A stretch of DNA of 64,000 nucleotides, taken from assembly GCA_036015235.1 (NCBI GenBank), contig CP107926.1, forward strand, positions 8,352,001 to 8,416,000, written 5' to 3'. This stretch comes from Streptomyces sp. NBC_00433 (lineage in GTDB: Bacteria > Actinomycetota > Actinomycetes > Streptomycetales > Streptomycetaceae). Both the position numbers and the translations under genes were made by a program. The notes under the pieces are model-generated. The model had not been told where the DNA came from. It ran no database searches and was given only the letters and a program-made list of their open reading frames with translations. This document shows positions 33,079 to 40,884 of this stretch, in pieces (the stretch's first letter is position 1; every line of letters begins with the position of its first letter).

Positions 33079-34506
33079 ATGTTCGACCCAGACATAGCGC
33101 CCAGCGGCACCCTTCTCGGCCTCCTCCAGCGGGGGCGCGGAGACGGTCCCCTGCATGCCCTCGCGGCGCCGCGGGCCGACGCACTCGCCGCCCTGGAGCA
33201 CTGCGTGCTGCGCGACCCCCGGCTCGACTGGCGGGTCGAGTCGCGCTCCCTCTATTACGCGCGGCTCTACTCCGACCTGGAAGGCCCGCTCGACGGGATC
33301 GAACAGCACCTCTTCCACCCCGACGACCTGATCCTGGCCGACGAGCACCGCTGCGGCCTGGCCCTGTCCGTCCTCGGCCACCTGGCGGGATACGGCCGCA
33401 GGGACGCACTGCACCTGCTGCGCCGCTACGCCGCCACCGGCGGCTGCTGGGAATGGGCGCTGGACGAACTGGCCGTACGCGACGGCGAGGCCGGGCTGCG
33501 CTCGCTCGGCCCCTCCGTGGTCGCCCGCTTCCCGCGCACCCCGGAGGGCGACGCCGCCCTCGCTCGGGCGGTCCGCGAGGCCTACGAACCCCGCCCCTGG
33601 CAGCTGTGGGCCGAGGACGGCTCGCAGCCCGCCACCGCGGAAAGGGTCAGGCAGGCCACCGAACAGGTCAGCTTCGACCGCTGGCAGCGCCAGATGCGCT
33701 CGACGGGACCCACCCCGGGATGGAGCGTCGGCGCCGTCCTCGAATGGGCGCAGCAGGGCCTCGACGCCCACCCCGGCGTCGAGCGGGACCAGTCCGCCGC
33801 CCGCTGCCTGGCCGCCGTCGCCGGCCCCGAGGACCGCCCCGCGCTGCTGGACGCCGCCCGGCGCGGCCCGTCCGCCGCCCGCGCCGCCGCCCTGCGGCAC
33901 CTCGGCGACCGCCGCGACCCGCGGTGCCTCGACCTGATCGAGACCGCCGCCGAGGCAGTGGACGAGCGCGTGGTGCGCGCCGCCGTCGAGTCCTTCGCGC
34001 GCATGCACGACGACGCCGCCATGGCCCGCGCCCGCGACTGGGCCGTACGCACCGACCCGCTCGGCGCCGCCGCGGCCCGGATGCTCGCCTGCCACGGCGG
34101 CCCCGGCGACGCCGACCTCGTCCTGGCCGCACTGCGCCGCACCGTCCAGTCGGGCGGCGCCGACGCGGAAGGGCTCGACCCGCTCGTCGAGGGCGTCGGA
34201 CGGCTCGCCGCCTGTCGCGCCGCACCCCTGCTGCGGCACCTCTACCGCGAGACGTCCTCCTCCCAGCTGCGCGGCACCGCCGCCCGCGCCCTCGCGCTCG
34301 CCGACCCCGGCTTCGCGGCCGGCTTCGCCGTCGAGTGCCTGTGGGACTGCGAGGAGGCCACCCGCGAACTGGCCGCGCACCGCGCCACCTCCGGCGACGT
34401 CCGGGTGCTGACCCAACTGCGCCGGCTGGCCGCCGACCCCGCCGAAGAGGCCGAGGTCCAGACCGCCGTCCGCGGCCGCCTCAGCTCCGGCGGCACCTCC
34501 CGCTGA
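33079..34506 (+). CDS. HEAT-repeat protein
   Basis: The protein has 475 residues from the ATG at 33079 (MFDPDIAPSGTLLGLLQRGRG), a start I recall for streptomycete homologues. In-frame starts further upstream would add unrelated sequence. Helical repeats dominate from about residue 60, with clear HEAT-type units at 250-430 (AALLDAARRGPSAARAAALRHLGDRRDPRCLDL, then VDERVVRAAVESFARM). No enzyme motif is visible. It is probably a protein-protein scaffold of unknown role. It lies just upstream of two glycosyltransferase genes, but a hairpin separates them. Confidence 0.85.
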   Translation: MFDPDIAPSGTLLGLLQRGRGDGPLHALAAPRADALAALEHCVLRDPRLDWRVESRSLYYARLYSDLEGPLDGIEQHLFHPDDLILADEHRCGLALSVLGHLAGYGRRDALHLLRRYAATGGCWEWALDELAVRDGEAGLRSLGPSVVARFPRTPEGDAALARAVREAYEPRPWQLWAEDGSQPATAERVRQATEQVSFDRWQRQMRSTGPTPGWSVGAVLEWAQQGLDAHPGVERDQSAARCLAAVAGPEDRPALLDAARRGPSAARAAALRHLGDRRDPRCLDLIETAAEAVDERVVRAAVESFARMHDDAAMARARDWAVRTDPLGAAAARMLACHGGPGDADLVLAALRRTVQSGGADAEGLDPLVEGVGRLAACRAAPLLRHLYRETSSSQLRGTAARALALADPGFAAGFAVECLWDCEEATRELAAHRATSGDVRVLTQLRRLAADPAEEAEVQTAVRGRLSSGGTSR

Positions 34507-34522
34507 CCCCCGGGGCCCGCCG

Positions 34523-34556
34523 CGGCGCCCGTCGCCGGCCGGCGGGCCGGGCGCCG
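34523..34556 (+). terminator. Hairpin after HEAT gene
   Basis: CGGCGCCC and GGGCGCCG pair around an interior that contains the self-complementary GCCGGCCGGC. The structure lies 17 nt past the stop codon. Confidence 0.5.
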
Positions 34557-34694
34557 CCCCGGAGCGCCGGACGGCACGCCCTGGGGCCGCTGGGGCGGAA
34601 GGGGGCGTTCCGTCGCGGATGTCCAGGCAGGGGGGCATGAGCGCGGTCCAACGCTCATGGGGCGTTCCCCTTCGGGAAAGATCCTCGTGGCCCT

Positions 34695-34723
34695 GACAAC
34701 GTCCGGCGCGGCGACAACGTCCG
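34695..34723 (+). promoter_or_regulatory. 11-bp direct repeats immediately before the GT4 start
   Basis: GACAACGTCCG occurs at 34695-34705 and 34713-34723, an 18-bp period. The second copy ends one base before the ATG at 34725. No Shine-Dalgarno sequence is present. It could be a regulator site overlapping a leaderless start. Confidence 0.45.
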
Positions 34724-34724
34724 T

Positions 34725-35843
34725 ATGAGAGTCGCCATCGTCACCGAGTCCTTCCCACCCGACGTCAACGGAGTGGCCCACTGCGCCCTGCGCACGGCCG
34801 AACACCTCGCCCGCCGCGGCCACGAGCCGATGGTCGTCGCGCCCGCGGGCCCGCACGACCAGGACGCCGACGACCCCTGCCCCGTCGTCCGCGTCCCCTC
34901 CCTGCCGCTGCCCGGCTACCCCCAGGTGCGCGTCGCGCTGCCCGGCCGCCGCACCGCCGCCGCCATCGCCGCGCACCGCGCCGACATCGTCCACCTGGCC
35001 AGCCCGTTCGTCCTCGGGGTACGGGGCCTGGCCGCCGCCACCCGGCTGCGCATACCGGCGGTCGCCGTCTACCAGACCGACCTGGCCGGCTACGCCAAGA
35101 CCTACCTGAACGCCGGCGAGGCCGCCGCCTGGCGCCGTATCCGCGCCGTCCACACCGCCGCCGCCCGCACCCTCGCCCCCTCCACCGCCTCGGCCGCCGC
35201 ACTCGCCGACCAGGGCGTGCCCAGGGTCCACCTGTGGCCGCGCGGCGTCGACTCGGTCCGCTTCCACCCCGCCCGCCGCGACGAGGCGCTGCGCCGCGAA
35301 CTCGCCCCGCGCGGAGAGCTGATCGTCGGATACGTCGGCCGGCTCGCCGCCGAGAAGCACGTCGAGATACTGGCCGGCACCAGCGAACTGCCCGGTGTGC
35401 GCGTCGTCGTGGTCGGCGACGGCCCCAGCGCCGCCGGGCTGCGCCAGGCGCTGCCGCGCGCGGTCTTCCTCGGCCGCAGGACCGGGGACGACCTCGCCCG
35501 CATCTACGCCTCGCTCGACGTCTTCTGCCACACCGGCCCCTTCGAGACCTTCTGCCAGACCGTCCAGGAGGCCATGGCCAGCGGCATCCCGGTGGTCGCC
35601 CCCGCCGCGGGCGGCCCCCTCGACCTGGTCGACCACGGCAGGACCGGCCTGCTCGTCCCGCCCGGCGACGACCTGGCGGTGCGGACCGCCGTCCGGCTGC
35701 TGCACGCCGACCCGCGGCTGCGCCTCCGCTACGGCGCCGCCGCCCGCGCGGCCGTCGCGGAACGCAGCTGGGAAGCCGTCGGCGACCAGCTGCTCGGCCA
35801 CTACGACCAGGTCCTCGGCGAGCGAGCGGCGGCCGCCGCGTGA
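34725..35843 (+). CDS. GT4 glycosyltransferase, MgtA-like
   Basis: The protein has 372 residues and a GT-B fold. The N-terminal MRVAIVTESFPPDVNGVAHCALRTAEHL and VAVYQTDLAGYAKTY are typical of GDP-mannose-dependent alpha-mannosyltransferases such as MgtA. The C-terminal domain has VGYVGRLAAEKHVEILAG, then GPFETFCQTVQEAMASGIPVVAPAAGGPLDLV, with the nucleotide-sugar-binding E-x7-E motif (FETFCQTVQE). It probably glycosylates a lipid or phosphatidylinositol-type acceptor at the membrane. It is translationally coupled (GTGA overlap) to the second GT4. Confidence 0.88.
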   Translation: MRVAIVTESFPPDVNGVAHCALRTAEHLARRGHEPMVVAPAGPHDQDADDPCPVVRVPSLPLPGYPQVRVALPGRRTAAAIAAHRADIVHLASPFVLGVRGLAAATRLRIPAVAVYQTDLAGYAKTYLNAGEAAAWRRIRAVHTAAARTLAPSTASAAALADQGVPRVHLWPRGVDSVRFHPARRDEALRRELAPRGELIVGYVGRLAAEKHVEILAGTSELPGVRVVVVGDGPSAAGLRQALPRAVFLGRRTGDDLARIYASLDVFCHTGPFETFCQTVQEAMASGIPVVAPAAGGPLDLVDHGRTGLLVPPGDDLAVRTAVRLLHADPRLRLRYGAAARAAVAERSWEAVGDQLLGHYDQVLGERAAAAA

Positions 35844-36985
35844 GCGCCGCCGGCCTGCGCATCGTCCGGGTGGCGAATTTCGTCACCCCCGTCTCCGGCG
35901 GCCTGCGCACCGCGCTGCGCCACCTCGGCGAGGGGTACGCGGCCGCCGGCCACGAACCCGTCCTGGTCATCCCCGGCCCCGAGGCGTCCGACGAGCACAC
36001 CGCACAGGGCCGGGTCATCACCCTGCCGGGCCCCGAGATCCCCGGCACCGGCGGCTACCGCGTACTGGCCCGCCGCGCACCCGTCGCCGCGCTGCTCGAA
36101 CGGCTCGCCCCCGACCGGCTCGAAGTCTCCGACCGCACCACCCTGCGCTGGACCGGCGAGTGGGCCAGGCGCCACCGGGTGCCCGCCGTGATGGTCTCCC
36201 ACGAGAGCGCCGACGGCGTCCTCGGCACCTGGGGCCTCCCGGCGGGGGCCGCCCGCCGCACCGCCGACGCCCTCAACCGGCGTACCGCGCACGCCTACAC
36301 CCGGGTCGTGTGCACGACGGCCTGGGCGGCGGCCGAATTCGAGCGGATCGGGGCACGCAACGTCGTCCGCGCCCCGCTCGGTGTCGACCTCGCCGGGCTG
36401 CACCCCGGCCACCACGACGCCTCGCTGCGGGAGAGGTACGCGCACGGCGCCGCCGTCATGCTCGTGCTGTGCTCCCGGCTCAGCCCCGAGAAGCGGCCCG
36501 ACGACGCTCTCGACGCGCTGGCGCGGCTGCGCCGCACAGGGGTCGACGCCGCACTGGTCGTCGCCGGCGACGGGCCGCTGCGCACCCGGCTCACCACCCA
36601 CGCCAGGGCGAACCGGCTGCCCGTGACCTTCCTCGGCCACGTCGGGCGGCGCGACGACCTCGCGGCCCTCCTGGCGACCGCCGACATCGCCCTGGCCCCC
36701 GGCCCCGTCGAGACCTTCGGGCTCGCCGCCCTCGAAGCGCTCGCCTGCGGCACGCCCGTGGTGGCCAGCGCCCGCTCCGCGCTGCCCGCGCTCATCGGCC
36801 CGGCCGGCGCGGCGGCCGGCACCCCCGAGGAGTACGCGGCCGCGATCCGCACCCTCCTCACGGTGCCGGCCCCCGTCCGCCGCGCCCGCGCCCGCCGCCG
36901 CGCCGAGCTCTACACCTGGCCGGCCGCAGTCTCCGCCTTCCTCACAGCCCACGCCCTCCCCACCCCCACCGGCTCCCCCCGATGA
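35840..36985 (+). CDS. GT4 glycosyltransferase, second of pair
   Basis: The protein has 381 residues from the GTG at 35840, which overlaps the previous stop by 4 bp. LRIVRVANFVTPVSGGLRTALRHLGEGYAAAGHEPVLVIPG is the acceptor-side start. MLVLCSRLSPEKRPDDALDALARL and the E-x7-E motif in GPVETFGLAALEALACGTPVVAS define the donor side. It is a GT4 member distinct from its neighbour (the acceptor domains share little). The pair probably adds successive sugars to the same acceptor. Confidence 0.87.
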   Translation: MSAAGLRIVRVANFVTPVSGGLRTALRHLGEGYAAAGHEPVLVIPGPEASDEHTAQGRVITLPGPEIPGTGGYRVLARRAPVAALLERLAPDRLEVSDRTTLRWTGEWARRHRVPAVMVSHESADGVLGTWGLPAGAARRTADALNRRTAHAYTRVVCTTAWAAAEFERIGARNVVRAPLGVDLAGLHPGHHDASLRERYAHGAAVMLVLCSRLSPEKRPDDALDALARLRRTGVDAALVVAGDGPLRTRLTTHARANRLPVTFLGHVGRRDDLAALLATADIALAPGPVETFGLAALEALACGTPVVASARSALPALIGPAGAAAGTPEEYAAAIRTLLTVPAPVRRARARRRAELYTWPAAVSAFLTAHALPTPTGSPR

Positions 36986-37339
36986 CCCCCACCCCTCCAG
37001 TCCCGCAGGACCGGCGCCCCCAGCCCCGACGGACCGTCGCCTGCCGCCGGGGGGAGCCCCTCGGGGGCGCGGGGAGCGGCGCGACAAGCCACGACGCACC
37101 GTCGTGTGCCGCCGGGGGGAGTGTGTGCCCGGCCCCCACGGCGCGGCAGCGGCGTCGTCTGGGCAAGTGGTACCCCCTCGGGGGCGCGGGGAGCGGCGCG
37201 ACAAGCCACGACGCACCGTCGTGTGCCGCCGGCGGAAGCCCCCCGGTCGCGAGGAACCGCGCGACAAGCACCACCGCGGCAAGCGCGACCGTGGGATTCG
37301 AGCCGCCGGCACGGCGCCCCGCAGGAGGGGAGGAACCCC
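36986..37339. repeat. Intergenic repeat cluster with two identical 59-bp copies
   Basis: This 354-bp non-coding stretch contains two perfect 59-bp direct repeats (37057-37115 and 37174-37232, period 117 bp). Degenerate pieces lie at about 37027-37056 and 37240-37275. The unit runs CCCCTCGGGGGCGCGGGG, then AGCGGCGCGACAAGCC and ACGACGCACCGTCGTGTG. Its layout (GC-run, GCGCGAC, CCACGACGCACCGTCG) parallels the elements at 15984-16323. No gene is visible. Confidence 0.85.
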
Positions 37340-38305
37340 GTGAGTGAGAACGGGGTGCGGTTCGCCGTCCTGGGGGACTCGCTCAGCGAGGGAGTCGGCG
37401 ACCCCGCGCCGGGAGGCGGGTGGCGGGGCTGGGCCGCACTGCTGGCGGAGAGCCTCGCCCCGACCGCCGACCTCCTGAACCTCGCCCGCAGCGGCGCCCG
37501 CACGGGCGACGTGGCGGGCAGCCAGCTCACCGCCGCCCTGCGGCACCGCCCGCACCTCGCCTCGGTGATGGTCGGCGGCAACGACACCCTCCGCGGCGGC
37601 TTCGACGTCCACACCGTGGCAGCCGAGCTGCACACCGCCCTTGGCGCCCTGCGCGCCTCCGGCGCCCACGTGCTCACCGCGTGCCTGCCCGACCCCGGCA
37701 CCGTCCTGGGCCTGCCCTGGCCCCTCGCCCGCCCGCTGGGCCGCAGGATGACCGCGCTGAACGACGCCGTCCACGCGCTGTCCGCCCACCACGGCGCCCT
37801 GCACCTCCATGCCGCCCAGCGGCCCTGGGCGACGAGCCCGGGAGCGCTCAGCGCGGACCGGCTGCATCCGAGCGAGGCCGGGCACCGGATGCTGGCGAGC
37901 GACTTCCACGCCCTGCTGGCCGGCGCGGGCCTGTCGGTCGGGCCCCCGCCGCGGCTGGACCCGGACGGGCCGCCGCCCGGCCGCGCCGCGTCGGTGTGGT
38001 GGATGGCGACGCGCGGCACGAAGTGGATCGCGGACCGGTGCACGGACCTGCTGCCCGACCTGCTGCGGCTGGCCGCCGACGAATACCGGCACGCCGCCCG
38101 CGGCACCGCGCCGCTGCTGGACCACGCCGCCCGCGAGGCGACGGTGGCGGCCCTGGAGTCACTGGGGCTGAACGCCCCACCGCCGGGGCCGCTTCACAGC
38201 ACGGGCCGGCCGGACCGCAGCGCCACGAAGCGGATCCTGGTGCCGGGCGCGGACTGGGCCGCGGCGGGCAGCGACTCCTCGGGCACGACGCCGATCACCG
38301 GGTAG
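37340..38305 (+). CDS. SGNH/GDSL hydrolase
   Basis: The protein has 321 residues. The GTG at 37340 has AGGAGGGGAGG just upstream. VLGDSLSEGVGDP has the nucleophilic Ser (block I), NLARSGARTGD block II, VMVGGNDTLRGGF block III with Asn, and DRLHPSEAGHRML block V with Asp and His. All four SGNH residues are therefore present. The catalytic domain ends near residue 200. A helical extension follows (WWMATRGTKWIADRCTDLLPDLLRLAADEY). The last 37 residues read antisense to the end of pxpC. There is no signal peptide. Confidence 0.88.
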   Translation: MSENGVRFAVLGDSLSEGVGDPAPGGGWRGWAALLAESLAPTADLLNLARSGARTGDVAGSQLTAALRHRPHLASVMVGGNDTLRGGFDVHTVAAELHTALGALRASGAHVLTACLPDPGTVLGLPWPLARPLGRRMTALNDAVHALSAHHGALHLHAAQRPWATSPGALSADRLHPSEAGHRMLASDFHALLAGAGLSVGPPPRLDPDGPPPGRAASVWWMATRGTKWIADRCTDLLPDLLRLAADEYRHAARGTAPLLDHAAREATVAALESLGLNAPPPGPLHSTGRPDRSATKRILVPGADWAAAGSDSSGTTPITG

Positions 38306-39081
38306 CCCCCGGTGGTGGGATGGTCGGCGAGGAAGACGACCGGGCGGCCGTCCGGCGGCACTTGGACGGCACCCGGCAGCATGCCCTCGCTGGGCAGCTC
38401 GCCGTCCCGCCCGGGGGCCCGGCTCAGCGCGGGGCCCTGGACGCGCAGGCCGATCCGGTTGGAGGCGGGGGAGACGGTGTAGTGCCCGGTGACCAGGGCG
38501 CGCAGGGAGCCGGGGGCGAACCAGTCGTCCCGCGGTCCGGGCAGGAACGGCAGCACCAGCTCCGCACCGGCCGAGCCGTACGGCACGACGTCCGCCGCCA
38601 TGCCGCTGCCCCGGTCCGGCCCGACGGGCAGCTCGTCGCCGTCGGCGAGCGGCGCCGGGCCGAGCCCGGAGAGCAGGTCGGTGGCCCGGCTGCCCAGCGC
38701 CGCGTCGACGGCGAGCCCGCCGGCCACGGCGACGTAACTGCGCAGCCCGACCGCGGCCGCCCCGACGTCCAGCACCGCACCGCCCGGCACGACCACGGGC
38801 GCACCCCAGGCCGCGGGGCGGGCGTCGACCCGTACCGGACAGCCCGCGCCCGTGACCGCGACCACCACCGTCCGCGAGGCCCGCAGCGCGCACCCGGACA
38901 CGGTCGTCTCCAGCCCGGCGGCCCGCTCGCTGTTGCCGACCAGCCGATTCGCCAACCGGTGGGCCGGCAGGTCCAACGCCCCGGACCGCGGCACCCCGAG
39001 ATGCGCGAACCCGGGCCGCCCCAGGTCCTGCACGGTCGTCAGGGCCCCGGCCCTCACCACTCGCAGCACAGCCCCGCTCAC
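38194..39081 (-). CDS. pxpC: 5-oxoprolinase subunit C (biotin-dependent-carboxyltransferase fold)
   Basis: The protein has 295 residues from the GTG at 39081. LRVVRAGALTTVQDLGRPGFAHLGVPRSGALD is the hallmark start of KipA/PxpC proteins. GLRSYVAVAGGLAVDAALGSRATDLLSGLG and SNRIGLRVQGP and EGMLPGAVQVPPDGRPVVFLADHPTTGGYPVIG are further conserved blocks. PxpC works with PxpA and PxpB to cleave 5-oxo-L-proline to glutamate with ATP. It is separated from pxpB by 256 bp without a gene, although the two are usually adjacent. Its 3' end overlaps the SGNH hydrolase gene by 112 bp. Confidence 0.9.
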   Translation of the reverse strand: MSGAVLRVVRAGALTTVQDLGRPGFAHLGVPRSGALDLPAHRLANRLVGNSERAAGLETTVSGCALRASRTVVVAVTGAGCPVRVDARPAAWGAPVVVPGGAVLDVGAAAVGLRSYVAVAGGLAVDAALGSRATDLLSGLGPAPLADGDELPVGPDRGSGMAADVVPYGSAGAELVLPFLPGPRDDWFAPGSLRALVTGHYTVSPASNRIGLRVQGPALSRAPGRDGELPSEGMLPGAVQVPPDGRPVVFLADHPTTGGYPVIGVVPEESLPAAAQSAPGTRIRFVALRSGRPVL

Positions 39082-39337
39082 CGCACACCCCCCGGCCCGT
39101 ACGCACCCGGGCCCGGCAGCCCCTGAACCGCCACCGTCCCGCGCCCCGCCGGCCCGGCGGTGGTCCGGGCAGGGCCCGAGCGCGGACCTCGAAACGGCAC
39201 GAACGCCGCCGCCACCGGCTCGCCGCCCGCGAGCGGAACGCCCGCCGCGGGCACCGCAATTGCCGCCGTCGCGCCGGAGACGCACCCCGGCACGTACACC
39301 CGCCGGGCCCCCGCGCCCCGCGGGCCCGCGACCCGCC

Positions 39338-39961
39338 TCACCGGTCCGCCAGGACGAAGCGCACCTCGGTGCCGGGGGAGAGCAGCGCGGCCGGCTCGCG
39401 GCCGGGGTCCCACAGCGGAGCGTCCGTCGTGCCGATCAGCTGCCAGCCGCCGGGTGACGACCTCGGGTAGAGGCCCGCGTAGGGGCCGGCCAGGGCCAGC
39501 GAGCCCGGCGGGACCGCGGTGCGCGGGGTCGGGCGGCGGGGGACGTGGCGGGCGGCGGGGAGGCCGGTCAGGTAGGCGAAGCCCGGGGCGAAGCCGCAGA
39601 AGGCGACGCGGAAGGGGGTCGCCGTGACGATGCCGGGCAGTTCGGCGGGGGACACCGACCACAGCGCGGCGACCTCCGCGACGTCGGGGCCGTCGAAGCG
39701 CACGGGCACCTCGCGCAGTTCGGCCCGGCCCGGCTCGACCGGGGGCACGTCCCAGCCGGACACCGCGGCGGCGAAGGCGCGGGGGTCGGTCAGGCCGGCG
39801 ACCAGGACGGTGCGCGCGGCCGGCACGATCTCCCGCACCCCGGGCAATTCGCCGGCCTCGCGCCGCCGCAGCAGCTCGGCGTGCAGCGCCTGCGCACGCT
39901 CGCCGTCCTCGGTCTCGACCAGCACGGCACCGCGGCCCATGGCCAGCACCCGGCACTTCAT
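39338..39961 (-). CDS. pxpB: 5-oxoprolinase subunit B
   Basis: The protein has 207 residues. VPVRFDGPDVAEVAALW, then VAFCGFAPGFAYLTGL and RPTPRTAVPPGSLALAGPYAGLYPRSSPGGWQLIGTT, form the KipI/PxpB signature of the cyclophilin-like carboxyltransferase domain 1. It forms a heteromer with PxpC. The ATG overlaps the pxpA stop by 4 bp. Confidence 0.92.
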   Translation of the reverse strand: MKCRVLAMGRGAVLVETEDGERAQALHAELLRRREAGELPGVREIVPAARTVLVAGLTDPRAFAAAVSGWDVPPVEPGRAELREVPVRFDGPDVAEVAALWSVSPAELPGIVTATPFRVAFCGFAPGFAYLTGLPAARHVPRRPTPRTAVPPGSLALAGPYAGLYPRSSPGGWQLIGTTDAPLWDPGREPAALLSPGTEVRFVLADR

Positions 39962-40743
39962 GCGAACGCCGCCACCCGCAGCCCGGCCGCCTCAAGCGCC
40001 TGCCGCACCCGGGCGGCGAGTCGCGCGGCGCCCGGCGTGTCGCCGTGGACGCACAGCGAGCGCGCCGCGACGCCCACCCGCGTCCCGTCCGCCGCCGTCA
40101 CCCCGCCGCCTGAGGCGATCCGCACCGCCCGCTCCACCACCAGGTCCGGCTCGTCCACCACCGCGCCGGGCTCGCGGCGCGGCACCAGGGTGCCCTGGGC
40201 GGTGTAGGCGCGGTCGGCGAAGGCCTCGGTCACCGCGCGGAGCCCGGCGCCGGTGGCGGCGGCCAGCAACTGCGAGCCGGGCAGGCCCAGGACGGGCAGC
40301 CGGCCGGCCAGCACGACGCCCTCGACGACGGCGGCTGCCTGCTCCGCGTCGTGCACCGCCCGGTTGTACAGCGCGCCGTGCGGTTTCACATAGGCCACGG
40401 ACGCACCGGCCGCGTGCGCGAAGACCTCCAGCGCGCCGATCTGGTAGGCGACTTCGGCGGCCAGCTCCGCCGGCGGCACGTCCATCGACCGCCGCCCGAA
40501 GCCCGCCAGGTCGCGGTAGGAGACCTGCGCCCCGATCCGCACCCCGCCCGCGGCGGCCCGCTCGCACACCCGCCGCATCGTCGCGGGATCGCCCGCGTGG
40601 AAGCCGCAGGCGACATTCGCGCTGGTGACGACGGAGAGCAGCGCGTCGTCGTCGGTGAGGTGCCAGCGCCCGAAGCCCTCGCCGAGATCGGCGTTGAGGT
40701 CGACGACCTCGACGCCGGCTGTCCCGCCGTCCGCGTCCGCCAT
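39958..40743 (-). CDS. pxpA: 5-oxoprolinase subunit A (LamB/YcsF family)
   Basis: The protein has 261 residues. VVDLNADLGEGFGRWHLTDDDALLSVVTSANVACGFHAGDPATM is the LamB/YcsF start, holding the metal- or substrate-binding Asp, Asn and His residues. VAYVKPHGALYNRAV and LCVHGDTPGA are further conserved motifs. It is the first gene of pxpABC. Its ATG (40743) faces the SMC-like operon across a 141-bp gap. Confidence 0.94.
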   Translation of the reverse strand: MADADGGTAGVEVVDLNADLGEGFGRWHLTDDDALLSVVTSANVACGFHAGDPATMRRVCERAAAGGVRIGAQVSYRDLAGFGRRSMDVPPAELAAEVAYQIGALEVFAHAAGASVAYVKPHGALYNRAVHDAEQAAAVVEGVVLAGRLPVLGLPGSQLLAAATGAGLRAVTEAFADRAYTAQGTLVPRREPGAVVDEPDLVVERAVRIASGGGVTAADGTRVGVAARSLCVHGDTPGAARLAARVRQALEAAGLRVAAFA

Positions 40744-40806
40744 GCTGATCCGCCCGTCGTGTCCACCGGTGCCGTAGGATTCCCGTGTCCCGATCATGGC
40801 ACCCCG

Positions 40807-40863
40807 CACCGACAACGCGTGCCCGCCCCGTGCCGATCCGTGCCGTTTCGTTCGTTGTCGGTG
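40807..40863. promoter_or_regulatory. 11-bp inverted repeat in the pxpA/SMC-like divergent promoter
   Basis: CACCGACAACG (40807-40817) and CGTTGTCGGTG (40853-40863) are perfect complements 35 bp apart. They straddle the likely promoter of the rightward operon. CCGTGCCG is also repeated in the spacer. Confidence 0.5.
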
Positions 40864-40871
40864 GCACCGCC

Positions 40872-40877
40872 TAATGT
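40872..40877 (+). promoter_or_regulatory. Putative -10 box (TAATGT) of the SMC-like operon
   Basis: TAATGT ends 7 nt before the GTG at 40885, without a ribosome-binding site, so the operon may be transcribed leaderless. Confidence 0.4.
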
Positions 40878-40884
40878 GTGGGGC

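Noticed and set aside
24956..34506. Antibiotic biosynthetic cluster suggested by LAL- and Nsd-type regulators
   Set aside because: No PKS, NRPS, terpene or tailoring gene set is nearby.
37057..37232. CRISPR array
   Set aside because: Only two full repeats of 59 bp, no regular spacers and no cas genes. The sequence family recurs in another intergenic region.
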